64,000 nt of DNA, taken from NCBI RefSeq assembly GCF_041146795.1, contig NC_135170.1:31483533-31547532 (forward strand), read 5' to 3'. A program made the translations under genes and the position numbers. Under the pieces are notes generated by a model. The model saw only the letters and a list, made by a program, of their open reading frames with translations. It ran no database searches and was not told the origin of the DNA. The stretch is from Maylandia zebra. Taxonomy: Eukaryota; Chordata; Actinopteri; Cichliformes; Cichlidae. Positions 1 through 23,834 of the stretch are shown piece after piece. The number at the start of each line of letters is the position of its first letter. The first letter of the stretch is position 1.

Positions 1-105
<105 letters not shown>

Positions 106-1591
106 TCATGTCTGCCTTTGTCCTGTCGCAGACCTGCCTCTTCTTTTCCCTCCTCCTAACACCTCCAATGCATCACGATGAACACATGCCTCATAAGCTG
201 GGGCACTGTTAAATCACCCACGCACTCACTCGCTTTTTAAATGCCATCAAAACAAATACATGCACAGACATCTTGAAAATTACTGGGCAGTCATGATATA
301 TACCACTTACCGTAATTTTGAGTATAATTTGATGATAACTCTTAATTTCCTAATTGTATTTTCCAATTTCCTGTTTGAAATTGGTAGTTGATTGTGACCA
401 AAAGCCTTCTCTGGTGTGGAGAGTGGAATAGTGAAGATTTTTTTTTTTCTCTCTTTTTATTTTGTTTTAATTAATTGCACCCTTTTACTTTTAGAAATAA
501 GTAAACTGTATGCTCAGGCAAGCATATCTAAGGGGTTAAAGAGCATCACGTTTTGCGTTAGGGCATACACTCAGGTCAGTTTTAACCCATGGGTTTAAAA
601 GAAGACTTATCAGATTTTATTACTCATTGTAAAAACACACATCAAATTTAAAAAAACGATCCTCTGTATTATGACAATGCTGTCAGACAGGTTTGTCAGG
701 TTTCATATATTTGAGGAACAAACAGGGTACAATGTACTGTAAAATAACCGTGCACGTTAGCAACAACTCACCTCTTGTGTTTATATTTTAGCTTTCGTTA
801 GTCTTATTATTGCTCACTTCATCACACGGTTCTTCATTATTTTAATGAGTCTTGCATGTTGGCATGACTGGGTCCTGATAGCCTTATCTTATGACTGTAT
901 TGATCGTTTGTGGTGTGAGTGTTACTTTCATTTGTTTCTCTTGCATAGCGATGATCTTTTTAACATTTTTAGACCCACTTGAGTTTAGATTTGATTGATG
1001 TCATGGCATAAGTTGATCTCTGAGCTTTTTATGGTTACGATTTTAATGAATTTTTCAGATTGTGCTTTGTATACTGTCTGTATACTAGCTGTAGTTTGTG
1101 ATTAGTAAACATTCCCCTCTGTGCTGTACCCTTGTCTTGCACATATATCTACACACGATCACCAGACAAAAGGTTAATTATGGCAGGGAAGCTGAGCTTT
1201 AGTATGTAAACATCCCTCCATCTGTCCTATGAAACATTTTAAGAGGAACTGTAAACACCTGGATAAATTGATTATTGCATGTATGCTATAAATGAGGATG
1301 TTGATGGACAGAGCTTAGGTCTCACAGTGTGTTGCTTCATAATTTCATGCTTGTCAGCTTGTTGTTGTCTTGTGATGAAGTTTTAAAAGCTGTATTATAG
1401 CGACATAAACATCCAGTCACTCTGTCTTGAACCCCTGAGTCCTTTTTCAGTTAATGCCTTCTGGTTCTCCTGTCTTATTTGCTAAATGCAACTGGACCTA
1501 TTTCTTAATATAAATGTTACAATAGATGGATGGATAGTTTGTCACATATATGGGCACCCTGATGTGTGGCTGCATGCAAAAGCCAGTGCAG

Positions 1592-1606
1592 AGCACCCCC
1601 TGCTGG
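1592..1606 (-). promoter_or_regulatory. CTCF-like motif
   Basis: AGCACCCCCTGCTGG resembles the reverse complement of the vertebrate CTCF core (CCASNAGRGGGCRS type). It sits between limd2 and map3k3. This is a motif match only. Confidence 0.3.
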
Positions 1607-2734
1607 GGAAAGTGTGACAATAGCGTCTCACATGAGAGGATAAAACGATAACTTGCCCATGATTTGAGTATAGCCTTTATTTTCAAGTTTTTGAGTTGGA
1701 TCAGCAGCTTCTTTTGATCTTATTTAGTTTTAACATGTAAGAACAATTAATTCAATGTAGATTTCCATGGTTTTATTTCATTCTGTACAAAGGATAACTC
1801 CAAAGCCATCAAATCATCACATTTTAGAAAATGTCTGAGTACCGCTGACACTTGAATGGCACAAAGTACTTTCTGTGACTGAGGGTTTACTGTTAATTTG
1901 AGCTTGCTGTGCAGAATAGGAAGCAAAACAGATGGATTTTTTTTTTTTTTAAAGAGAAGCCTTAGAAAACAAAGAGCTGACCTTATTGCTTTTTCAAAAC
2001 ACCTTTGAGTGCACAGATCTTTACAACAATCTTGTGATCATGCCTTTTTAAAAACAGATCTGGTTATTGTAGAGTCCAACTCTTTAACATAGGATTACTT
2101 CACTCAACCAGCAGCCATTTTTCCCCACCTAACCATCTTTATTCACATGTACAAAAGTTCTAATTCTACTGTGTGTGTGAACATGTATGTTTTCTTTATG
2201 TCATTTTAAAACGGCCCTCTGGATCCCAGAGAATGCTTTAAAAATCAAGAGAATTGTATCTGAAAATGCTGTGTTTGTCACTCTCTGTTAGCAGTTCGCC
2301 AAGGTACAACTGCAAAATCTGTGAATTGCAATGTCCAAGTCTAATAGAGCAGACAAGGTACACTTTACACTGGTGCCACAAGGCTCAGGTGAATGATTGC
2401 AGTGTGACGTTTTATTGTTAAATCTGTGAATCATTTCATTTCTGTGCTACACTTGATGTGGAATTCCTTTTTTATTGCCGTTGTCATAAAGACATTTTAA
2501 ACGTATGCATCTTTGAAAGTGTGTTCTATATTACAGACATGACCTGTGGATTGAGGTGGCCTTACAGCAAAAGGATGCTTGGACTGTATGCAGTCTTTCT
2601 CCTCTCTTCCTCCTCCTCTCTCTTGCTTAGTTGTAGTATGGTACATTTTAAAATGTGAGCGCCCTCTTTCTACGCCAATATACACAATCATTTGTGCATT
2701 TTTTTTTTTTTTTTTTTACATGCTTTTGGAAAAA

Positions 2735-2748
2735 AATAAATAAATAAA
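2735..2748 (+). promoter_or_regulatory. candidate poly(A) signal cluster for limd2
   Basis: There are overlapping AATAAA hexamers in an A-rich run, followed by a GT-rich segment. It is the first such cluster downstream of the limd2 stop. A transposon tail could look the same. Confidence 0.3.
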
Positions 2749-3074
2749 ATGCTGGTGTTGATTTAACACACTGAGTTTTACATTGTCTTTATTTGTGGTG
2801 AAATACTTAGATCTAATAAAGTTTAGCTGTAATGGAAGTAATCCAAAAGGTAATTGGCTACATTTAAGTACAACTTTGAAGTACTTGATACACTATACTT
2901 GTATTCTAATACACTGCAGTGAAAAATACTGCCCATCTTACTCTGCAATATTTATATTACAGCTTTTTTGTCATATTTTGTAATATATTTTGTTTTTGAA
3001 TGCGGTTTAGTTAGTTGCTGTTCTTACTGGAGTAACTTTGACCACAAAATATTATCTGGAATTAACAAAGTATT

Positions 3075-3800
3075 ATGAATATAGAACTGTCACGGCTGCA
3101 AAGCCAGTGCGTTAAAGGAACGGACCCAAAATCAGAGACAGGAGAAAACAAACTAAGTTTAACAAAAAGCGAGCAGTTTATTTGGCTGAAAAACATGAAT
3201 ACAAAATCCAAAGCAAAACTAACAGTAGCGAAAACAAAACTGGAAAGACCAGGGGTGTCGAACTCCAGGCCTCGAGGGCCGGTGTCCTGCAGGTTTTAGA
3301 TCTCACCCTGGGTCATCACACCTGAGTTCATTACCAGGGTGAGATCATTTAGCCGTTTAAATCAGCTGTGTTGGATCAAGGACACCGGCCCTCGAGGCCT
3401 GGAGTTCGACACCTGTGGACTAGACTAACAGCTATGAGCAGGAGCATGAGAGAAGGTATAGGACCAAAAAAAAAAAGTGAACTTGAAACATGAACATGCT
3501 CTGAACAGAATCATGGAAACCACTTGAAACCTGATGTGGAGAAAGGAAAACAGACAACCTGACAAAGACTGAATGAAAACTCACAGACTAAATACACAGA
3601 AGAGGTGATCAGGGGAAGTGGAAACACATGGGAAAACAGCTGACTGGAATGAACATAATGACAAAACACATTGAACATGGAAACACCCGACTCTTCAAAA
3701 TAAAACAGGAAACATTGAGAGACGTAGACAACACAAGCTTGGCAATATGGAACACACAAACATAAAACATATGATAGACTAGGGAGACACGGAACACCAG
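3075..3800. repeat. dispersed repeat copy (family shared with 29.3 kb and 60.8 kb)
   Basis: This purine-rich, stop-rich stretch includes the phrase tgatcaggggaagtggaaac near 3607. A near-identical phrase (caatcaggggaaatggaaac) recurs near 60964 in the kcnh6 intron, and the 29.3-29.7 kb block has a similar composition. The MITE at 3250-3417 sits inside it. I recognise this as teleost interspersed-repeat sequence but cannot name the family. The boundaries are approximate. Confidence 0.5.
3250..3417. mobile_element. hAT-like MITE with terminal inverted repeats
   Basis: The left end begins CAGGGGTGTCGAACTCCAGG and the right end is its near-perfect reverse complement (...GGAGTTCGACACCTGTG). The arms match over about 37 bp, with a second inner inverted match around the CTCACCCTGG segment. 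The length is 168 bp and there is no coding capacity. CAGGGGTGTC-type termini are typical of nonautonomous hAT elements in fish. I could not identify a clean 8-bp target duplication. Confidence 0.7.
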
Positions 3801-3828
3801 AAGAGACATAAGAATGGATAAGGGAGAT

Positions 3829-3868
3829 GGCATAACTAAAGGCATAACTAAAGATGGCATAACTAAAG
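3829..3868. repeat. short tandem repeat, unit ggcataactaaag
   Basis: The unit ggcataactaaag occurs three times with short spacers, just left of the Tc1-like copy. Confidence 0.7.
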
Positions 3869-3894
3869 GTAAAACACTGAGGCCAAGATAGAAA

Positions 3895-4976
3895 AAAATG
3901 ATAAATAACTCTAAATATGTTTTATATTTTAGATTCCTGAAAGTAGCCACCCTTTGCTTTGTTGACAGCACAGCAAACCCTTGGCCTCTCAATGAGCTTC
4001 ATGGTGTAGTCACCTGAAATGGTTTTCACTTCACAGGTGGGCCTTGTCAGGGTTTATTTGTGGAATTTCTTGCCTTCTTAATGGGGTTGGGATCATCAGT
4101 TGTGTTGTGCAGAAGTCAGGTTAATACACAGCTGACAGCTCTATTTGACAACTGTTAGAATTCATATTATGGCAAGAACCAATCAGCTAAGTAAAGAGAA
4201 GCGATAGTCCATCATTACTCTAAGAACTGAAGGTCAATCACTCTGGAAAATTGGTAAAACTTTGAATGTGTCCCCAAGTCCAGTGGCAAAAACCATCAAG
4301 CACTACGATGAAACTGATTCACATGAGGACCAGCCCAGGAAAGGAAGACTAAGAGTCATCTCTGCTGCTGAGAATAAATTCATCCGAGTCACCAGCCTCA
4401 GAAATCACAAGTTAACAGCACCTCAGATTACAGACCAGATAAATGCCACACAGAGTTCCAGCAGCAGACAGATCTCTCCATCAACTGTTTAGAGGAGACC
4501 GTGCAAATCAGGGCTTTATGGTCACTTAGCTGCTAAGAAACCACTACTAAGGAAAATCGACAAACAAAGAGATTTGTTTGGGCCAAGAAAGACAAGGAAT
4601 GGACATTAGACCAGTGGAAATCTGTGCTTTGGTCTGATGAGTCTAAATTTGAGATCTTTGGTTCCACCCACAGTGTCTTTGTGCAACGCAGAAAAGGTGA
4701 ACGGATGGTCTCTACATGCATGGTCCCCACTGTGAAGGCAATATGATGGTGTGGGGGGACTTTGCTGGTAACACTGTTGGGGATCTATTCAAAATTGAAG
4801 ACACACTGAACCAGCATGGCTACCACAGCATCCTGCAGCGACATGCCATCCCATCCGGTTTGCATTTAGTTAGTTATTTTTCAACAGGAAAATGACCCCA
4901 AACACACCTCCAGGTCGGTAAGGGCTATTTGACCAAGAAGGAGAGTGATGGATTGTGTGTGTCCAAACCTTTGACT

Positions 4977-4979
<3 letters not shown>
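3895..4979 (+). mobile_element. Tc1-like DNA transposon, 5'-truncated and decayed
   Basis: The + strand preserves broken Tc1/mariner transposase. Around 4262-4492 there is a helix-turn-helix region (SPSPVAKTIKHYDE, PRKGRLRV, LTAPQITDQIN). Further on come the WKSVLWSDESKFEIFG-type segment (4616-4665) and a remnant of the MVWGCF-type region. A QQ(D/E)NDPKHTS-like block lies near 4888. Frameshifts and stops interrupt it throughout. The right terminus (gtccaaacctttgactggt) is the usual fish Tc1 inverted repeat, but its partner is missing on the left, so the 5' end is deleted. It is inactive. Confidence 0.8.
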
Positions 4980-5021
<42 letters not shown>

Positions 5022-5031
5022 CCGCGCGCGA
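4979..5031. repeat. (GT)n followed by alternating CG tract
   Basis: About 19 GT dinucleotides run directly into CGCGCCCGCGCGCGAGCG. It abuts the right end of the Tc1-like element. Confidence 0.9.
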
Positions 5032-5394
5032 GCGTGTTTCTGCTTCTTTTAGATAAATTGCATATATTGTATAATTGTTGCATTACACTGCGCAATAAAT
5101 GTTTCAAATACATGCAACAATAATCCTATGATATAATAAAGTACAACCCGTTGACCTTTTTACATAAGTATTCCACTCGCTCCAGGTCCAGTACTGCTGA
5201 AACAAAAATAAAATGAAACTACTTGACTTCAAATACTTCACGTTAGATTATTCTAACGTGTCATTTAAATTCAATCAGGGAATGCACGTTATTGTTCAAT
5301 CTTAAAGGAAACATTGGATGACTTCTTAGACGGATGAGGACTGTTAAATTAAAAGCTGTGAATTTCGGATTTCCCAACTCTTTTTCACGGCAGC

Positions 5395-5480
5395 AAACGC
5401 TTCACGACGTCACAGCTGGTCCGCCCCTCCAATAATATTGTGCGCGCTCCAGAAAGAAGACTTCCACCGAGTAACAGCGC
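5395..5480 (+). promoter_or_regulatory. map3k3 promoter core (CRE, GC box, CCAAT)
   Basis: Within 45 bp there is a near-consensus CRE (gacgtca, 7 of 8 bases), a GC box (ccgcccc) and a CCAAT motif. There is no TATA box. CpG content rises sharply relative to both flanks. This is a typical housekeeping-type promoter lying upstream of the noncoding map3k3 leader. The start site is inferred at roughly 5440-5480. Confidence 0.5.
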
Positions 5481-6868
5481 GTCCCCGCGGCTGCTCGGCT
5501 CTAATTTAGATAGTTTAGGAGTCAGAAATCCCCCCGGGATTAAATCATCGTTATTACTTGCGTTTGGATGCCGGACAGTGAAGCATCTGGGAAACATGGA
5601 TACAACCTTTTCGAGCCGTTTTCTTGACTTCTTGGAAGCATAAAAGCTGGTTCCGGTGGCGATATTTTTTCTGTCAGGAAGTTTGACGTATTCAGCTGAA
5701 GATTATTTCTTGCTTTGTTTTGGTTCGGAAAAGTTGTGGACGACCGCTGGTTCCTTTCAACAAACGACATCTTTGTTACTGTCGCTAAAAACAGACCGAG
5801 CTCGTCTAATGTACGTTTTTTTGTTTATTTTTTAAATATCACTTTGCTGTTTATATGAATACTCCAGGATCTACAATTTTAGAGTCTGCAGCCCTGCGAA
5901 GTTTAAACATCGATGGACTTTATCTTACTTGGCTTCGCATGACATAACGCATCTGGTTAAAGTATATAATAAACTCAAATGTAGTACTTTTTTCTGCCAA
6001 TGTCCCAATAGTCTGTTATTTTTAAGTCTGAACCCAGAACGGTGCTATCTCAATTAAATTAATCTGCACATTTTTATAGGCCAGATAGGCCTTCGTGTAT
6101 TCTTCCCCGATTATGTTATATCATCAATCACGTTGCAATGCGATGCAGTTATGTTCAATGCAACAATGAGAATAAAAAACATCTTCTGCTTAGAATATTG
6201 TGGATTTAAACCTGGAACCACGGTCGAGGAAAATCTGCAAACTTAGCAGGAAGAGAGGCCATCAGAATCACGGAAATCGTACGGTCTTTCCTCTGGCGAG
6301 CTGCTACCCACAAATGGATTTCATACAGGCCATACGGTTACTGTTACACTTTGGTTTGGCAGCTTTTGTTCGTATTTAACACTGTAATGGGACACGGCTC
6401 TGAATACATTTCTAAATTCATCGATTTTTAGTGTGACTTCTAAAGATGTTTTGGAAATTTAAGTTTTCCAAGGATCCGAGGCTACAACGGCGCAAAAGTT
6501 TGCCTCTGGGCCACAGCTGGAGCTGTTTGATGTAGGTTTTCCCATCGGAACATTTTCTCTGTGAGGCTTACAGCTGCCTCTTGTGACCGTGCTTGTTTTT
6601 ACAACCTGGAAAGAATCGGTTTGTGTGTGTGATCTAACTTTCCGTTAAAGAAGACAAGCCCCGGTACCTGGGGGGGTCAGCCCCGCCGATGGCACCTTTA
6701 CAGTCACTCACACTCTTTGGTGTGTTGGTCTGACCGAGGACACTAATGGACGTTAACAACAGCTGGACCTACTGCGTCATTCCTGCCGCTAGACTACGGT
6801 GACCAGTCGGCCGTACGCGGGAGAACCTCGGTCCTGACCTGACCTGACCTGACCTGCCGACTCTACAG
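5450..6868 (+). other. map3k3: map3k3 noncoding first exon region (5' UTR)
   Basis: A good donor (actctacag followed by gtgagg) ends at 6868. The sequence before it is CpG-rich with no long open frame. The region may be one long leader or may contain two alternative first exons (near 5450 and near 6600), because 5820-6470 looks intron-like and AT-rich. It would splice to the ATG exon that starts at 11920. cDNA would be needed to fix the start. Confidence 0.4.
6833..6857. repeat. TGACC pentamer array
   Basis: About five overlapping TGACC units lie just before the splice donor at 6868. Each unit is a nuclear-receptor half-site in reverse (AGGTCA), but with 5-bp spacing. Confidence 0.85.
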
Positions 6869-7384
6869 GTGAGGGTTGTGAGCTACACCTGAGAGTAGTG
6901 ACAGGTGTAAATTATGCGCTGTGTTCACGCGACAGGGAAAAAATGTATATATTTGAAATATTTTTTATATCTGTCTGCCAAAAACAGAAATGTAAACTTT
7001 TCTAATTATTTACGTGGGTCGGGTTTATTATTATTATTGTTGTTATTGTTATTATTATTATTGAATAGGCTATGTCCTGGAAATTATTTGTTTTGCTGAA
7101 TTAGTTGAATAAAGTCTAAGAAATTGACGGTATAAAAAGCTGGAGGGAATTGAAAATGAATATTGATTGTAGTTGTAGTATTTTCTAAAATGATTTGTGT
7201 GTGGTCTCTTGTCTTAATCAGTCAGGGTTGAAAATGCCATTCAGCTTTCCACCTTTTTAATTGAGAAAAAAAAATTAAATTCATATTCCATAGTGAATAT
7301 ATAACAGCTGTGCTTACAAAATTTAATAGCTTATCTTCCTCAAGCATGTGTGTCATTCCATTCTGTTCCATTTTCTGTATCTGT

Positions 7385-8860
7385 CCGGTTCGGGTTGCGT
7401 GGGCACTCCATCTCATCTGGGGGACTGCTGAGACATTTCCAAGTCAGCCAAGACATTATCTCTCCAGTGTGTGCTTTTTCTACCCTGGAGCCTTCTCCCA
7501 GTTTGGCTCAAAAAAACCTTCCTAGCACAGGACTTGGAGGAATTCTAGTTAGATGCCCAAACCGCCTCAACTGGCTTTTATCAATAGTAGAGTAGTGGCT
7601 CTGATGTGAGTCCCTCCCAAATCACTGAGCTCCTCATCTTTTCAATAAGGGAGAGCATCAGGCAGTAACTCGTCCCTGGCTTGGAGTCAGCAATCCACCC
7701 TTTTCTGGCTGAGGTTCATGGATTCAAACCTGGAGGTGCTGGTTCTCATTCCAGCTACTTAACACTTGCTTGCAAACCAACCCATGTTACGCTGGAGATC
7801 ACTGCCTGATTAGTACGGAAAAACCACATCATCTGCAAAGAGCGGAGACGTGATCCTGAGGTTGCCAAAGCTGAAGCCCTCTGCCATGTGGCTATGCCTT
7901 AAAAATTCTGTCCATAAAAGTTATGAACAGAATCTGCAACAAAGGGCCAGAAGCATCATCCTAAACTTCCAAGTGATGCTGCAGAAGCATGTCAAACGAG
8001 ACAGCCACAAGTTCAGAGTCTTAAGGAACTCGGGGCAAATTTAATCCACCCCAGGGGCTCGACCACTAAAGAGCTTTTGACTACTTCAAAATCAGTCACA
8101 GTAATGGGCCAGTCACCCCTCCTTGTCCCCAGACTTTGCTTCTACTGCAGAAGGTGTATCAGTGGGCTTGAGAAGTGACTATATCCTCTATTGAGGTCAG
8201 CAGAACCCCATCCCCATTGTAAACAGCGTGAGCAGGAAGCTGCTTCCCCTTCCTGAGTCACCTGACAGTTTGCCATAATTGCCAAGTGAGACCGAAAGTC
8301 TTGCTTCATTGCCTCCCCAGACTCTCAGACCCGTGTTTTTCACTATACGTTTGGGGTACGCCAAGTCTGTCCAGCATCTTCTACCACCACCTGTTTTAAC
8401 TTATAGCCAGGTGGTGATCAGTTTACAGCTCTGCTCATCTCTTTACCTGAGTGTCCAACACAAACTGCAACAGGCAGATGGTCTGATAACAAAAACAATC
8501 ACAAAGTCAATCCGCCTGACCAAATCACTGCTGTGGATTGCCCCCTTCCTCCCAAACTTAACCCCCAACCAGCGATTGACTCCAGGGTGGGACCCCAGTA
8601 ACCCTATCCCAGGGTATCCATGCCCCTTTTTGTTTGTTTGTTTGTTTTTCCTTCATCTTGTGAATCACTCTTAGTTTGGCCCCTCAAACAGGACCAATTT
8701 GCTTTGGGAGACCATACCAGGGGCAAATAGCACTCAACAACATAGCTCCTGGGATCATGTGTGCACACAAACCCCTCCATCATGATAAGGTGGCAATTCA
8801 TGGAAGGGGGGGGGGGGGTGGCTGTACTATTTTGCAGCATACCCCCTTCTGCAGGTAAAA
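7385..8860 (-). mobile_element. decayed LINE fragment, reversed (RTE-type)
   Basis: Long tracts resemble a repeat common in teleosts that carries an RTE-type endonuclease/reverse transcriptase in the opposite orientation. Examples are gatgcccaaaccgcctcaac near 7551, ttctgtccataaaagttatg near 7909, and the pre-ORF block around 8690-8800 (gggagaccataccagg). No usable open frame remains. A G13 run at 8806-8818 lies at its edge. The family assignment is from memory of the repeat, so treat it as probable. Confidence 0.55.
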
Positions 8861-9546
8861 TTAAATAAAACAACTGAACAAAAATCAACTCAACAGCTAA
8901 ATTAATAACTTGTACCCAAAGCTCCACTGTGCAGTTATTTTTATTGATCTGAATTCCAGAGCAGCACAGGAAAGAGAGTGTGTCAGTGAAGTCTGAGATG
9001 GCAATGAACACCTACACTCAAGTATAGTCGTTTGACAATATTCAAAGGTCTAAATTTAAGTGTGACAGAGTTTATCTTAACTTAAGTCAATACGGGAAGT
9101 CTTTGGGCCAGATTAGTTATGGGCATATAAAAGCATAAATCTGTTTTATGGACGATAAGTCAGGACTTCTGTGTCAGAACTTCCAGATACACAGTAACGT
9201 TTGTGTATCTGCAGATGTAAGTTTGTTTTCTTAACAACTACTGTTGAAAACTAACCTTGAATGACTTCATGTTACTATTTAAAGGAAAAGAGAGAATTGA
9301 TAATGAGTGATGCAATTGCTTACTAACTGCAATATTTTGCATGATGAAGTATTGAGAGGAGACATATTAGAGGATGCTTTGAAAGGCTAGGTTTAAATGC
9401 AACTATGAACCTAGAACAGAGCTCACTATAGGCTATTCCCCACGCCATCCTGGTTAGAGTTTAATTTTTGTCACATTTGTATTGAGGAGTAAGCAATGGG
9501 CCCATTTGCTGGATACATCTGACTTTGATTGCCAACTCCTGCTACT

Positions 9547-9608
9547 AAGACAACTTTGTTTTAAAGCTAATATACAGTAGTATATTAGCTTTAAAACAAA
9601 GTTGTCTT
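9547..9608. repeat. perfect 29-bp inverted repeat (hairpin)
   Basis: The left arm 9547-9575 is the exact reverse complement of the right arm 9580-9608, with a 4-nt loop (agta). It lies in map3k3 intron 1. No transposon termini or coding sense are seen. Confidence 0.95.
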
Positions 9609-11919
9609 TATTCACAACACTTTTGCAAGCCTATCCATGAATGCAACAGAAGGTGCCAGCTTTCTGTCTTTAAATCTTTTTCGGTGGTTTTCATATTAAC
9701 ATGCACAATGAACATTTTGATGTACATTGTACATAAGCTTTGACTTTCAGTGTATTTCCATGTGTGAAAACACTACAGAGGACGTTCTAAGACTTCACGT
9801 AGCCAACACAAGCACAAGCTCTTTGTTGAGATTGCAATATTTAAATGTGGTGGGTTGCACTAAATGAAAAGCACATGTGCACCTGAAACAGGACAGACAT
9901 CAGGCCATGGGATTTTGCTGCGAAGCCCTCAGTCCTAATGCATCACGGGCTTGAGACAGGGGACTGTGGCTGAGAAAAACAGCCTCAGACTAAACACCTC
10001 TTAAAGCAGACAGAGAAGAGAGGGTGGAGGAAAATCCATGTAAATCCTGCTAGTCCTGGAAATGCGATACAAGGAAAATAAAGCAGGCACAGCTGACTGG
10101 ACTGGTACAGTGCAGCTTTACTCTCCATTGAATTCCCCGAATTCCACTTGGGAGGTAATTAAAATCAGGAGAAGCAAGAGAGAGATGAGGGTAGCTTGGG
10201 GACTTGACAGAGAAGCTTGTTGTTGTGCTGTTGACCATAAGGACCACTTGAGTTGAGGTTTTGTTTCTAAATACTGTGTTGACTGTTCTCTTTCTCACAC
10301 ATTTTTTTAGGTAATGCATGAGGTAATTGCTCTATGTTACCTCAAGTGTCTGTACACTAATGCAGCAGTGAGAAATACACGCTGCATAAATTCAGTGTTA
10401 TTTACTTTGGAATTAGATGCTATAAACAAGTTCAAGGACTGCAGGACAAAACTATTTGGCACCTTCACCGTTGGCAGGGCAACTTGAGAGTAGCATAAGC
10501 TTGAAAGCAATGTGGCAACGCTCCGGCGACCACAGACGGACATGCCCTGCATTCCTGTGGGTGATTATTACCCAGAAAGCCACAAAGTCAATGAGTTGCC
10601 TCAGGTGCCAATGCTGCTTATTTCATGTACAGTAGAGTTTCTCGAGTTCTTGTTTTCCTTTAAGACAGCCTTTGACTACAGAATACAGACGGACAGCCTC
10701 TGCTGTTGGCTCCAGACTCAGACACTGTTCAGCTTCTTGTCTGACCTTCTTTGACTGGGGTTTTTTTAGTCACAGCTATATTCTAAATCAAACCAGTCCT
10801 TAGTTTTCAAGACTTACTCAGCAGCTAATGATAGAATTTGTGTAGAGGGATTGATTTGCTGCAGTATATTTCAAGAAAAATAAAGCATGTGTCAAGTGTG
10901 GGTTCAAGTTTCTGGTCATAAACATCTTCCTAAGGGTGCTGTGTGGTACACAGTTTCTACATAATATCACCAGATATTACATTGAGGTATCAGAACTGGG
11001 TGAGAAACAAGTCGGTGCATTTCTGGGGGAACAGCTGTTTTAAACTGTAGTTGCTGGCAGTGAGTCACTTGTATCTGGTTGACTGAACAATATTTACTCA
11101 TTATTTGGGGCATTTGTGAAAACGAAGTTTGTGTTGAGACCTCAAAGTCTCAAGAAACTCTAAAGTGCTTTGTATTTGCCTTTGCCGAATTAGTTTAAAT
11201 TCCATGGTTTATTGGTACAAATATGAGGGAAACCCTCTCCATTGAAGGAAATGCCTCAGTTTATAATGCTGTTGACGCCTTGAGCAGGGCTGATAATATT
11301 GCCTTGTTAACATCAACAATGGAGTTATGACACAACCAACTTTGAGTTTTGCAGCTCGTGCAAAGGAGGCTGTTTAAAGCTGGTAGTTACTTGAAACAGC
11401 AGAAAACTCCTCACAAAGAACATTTTTCCCATATGAACAAAGCCAGAATAATCACTGCCAGGGCAGCTTGAATTTCAGCCGTTTCCAACTGTCATTCTTT
11501 CTCATGGGCAAACTCACAATACACATTCTCACATGCACTGCACACTTTCTCATTCGCCTAGCCTTGCAGTCAGAAAAACTCTTTAGGTCTGTGGTCTGCA
11601 GGGTTCAGTTACGTGCCTGCAAGGAATGAGAAGAGATTTGTGTTGTAAATGAAAAAGAGATTCTCTGAAACACATTAAACACTAATGTGTAATTTCATTA
11701 CTGTAATTTCATATAAGACGGGTACAATATAACAAGTTCTTTGTCATGCCAGCGTTCTGGTCTTATTCTGCGATTCCTTTTTTTTTCTATTGTCTCCAAT
11801 AACATTTACCAGTAAGGTAGTGCAAGTTTTTAATGATGCCCTTTGTCTTATCTGTTCTTACCTCAATTATTGCATGCTTTATTCTCATAACTAATTGATT
11901 TCTGTGTTTACCACTAAAG

Positions 11920-12005
11920 GCTCTGGGAGTTGGTTGGCACAGCAGAGGCAACCCTGCAAGTTTCCGAAGACTGGTTTGTAGACCTCGATCACAAACAACG
12001 CCACA

Positions 12006-12009
<4 letters not shown>
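11920..12009 (+). CDS. map3k3: map3k3 exon 2: 5' UTR plus start codon
   Basis: The acceptor is ccactaaag at 11919. The ATG is at 12006-12008, then one base, then a perfect GTAAGT donor at 12010. The coding part is only 4 nt. Joining it to the exon at 12482 gives MNERQALHSIMKDLVALQ, parallel to human MDEQEALNSIMNDLVALQ, which supports this start. Confidence 0.85.

Positions 12010-23834
<11,825 letters not shown>

Larger units (their letters stand above)
106..2770 (+). other. limd2 3' UTR and downstream flank
   Basis: No coding exon is recognised here. The first canonical AATAAA hexamers I found lie in an AT-rich run at 2735-2748. They are followed by a GT-rich stretch, so a 3' UTR of about 2.6 kb is possible but unproven. 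An AGTAAA variant near 1103 could serve an earlier end. A CTCF-like motif is listed separately. Confidence 0.35.

Noticed and set aside
5385..5770. Overlapping open frames on both strands in the map3k3 promoter region
   Set aside because: Stop-poor GC-rich sequence explains them, and none has homology or a good start context.
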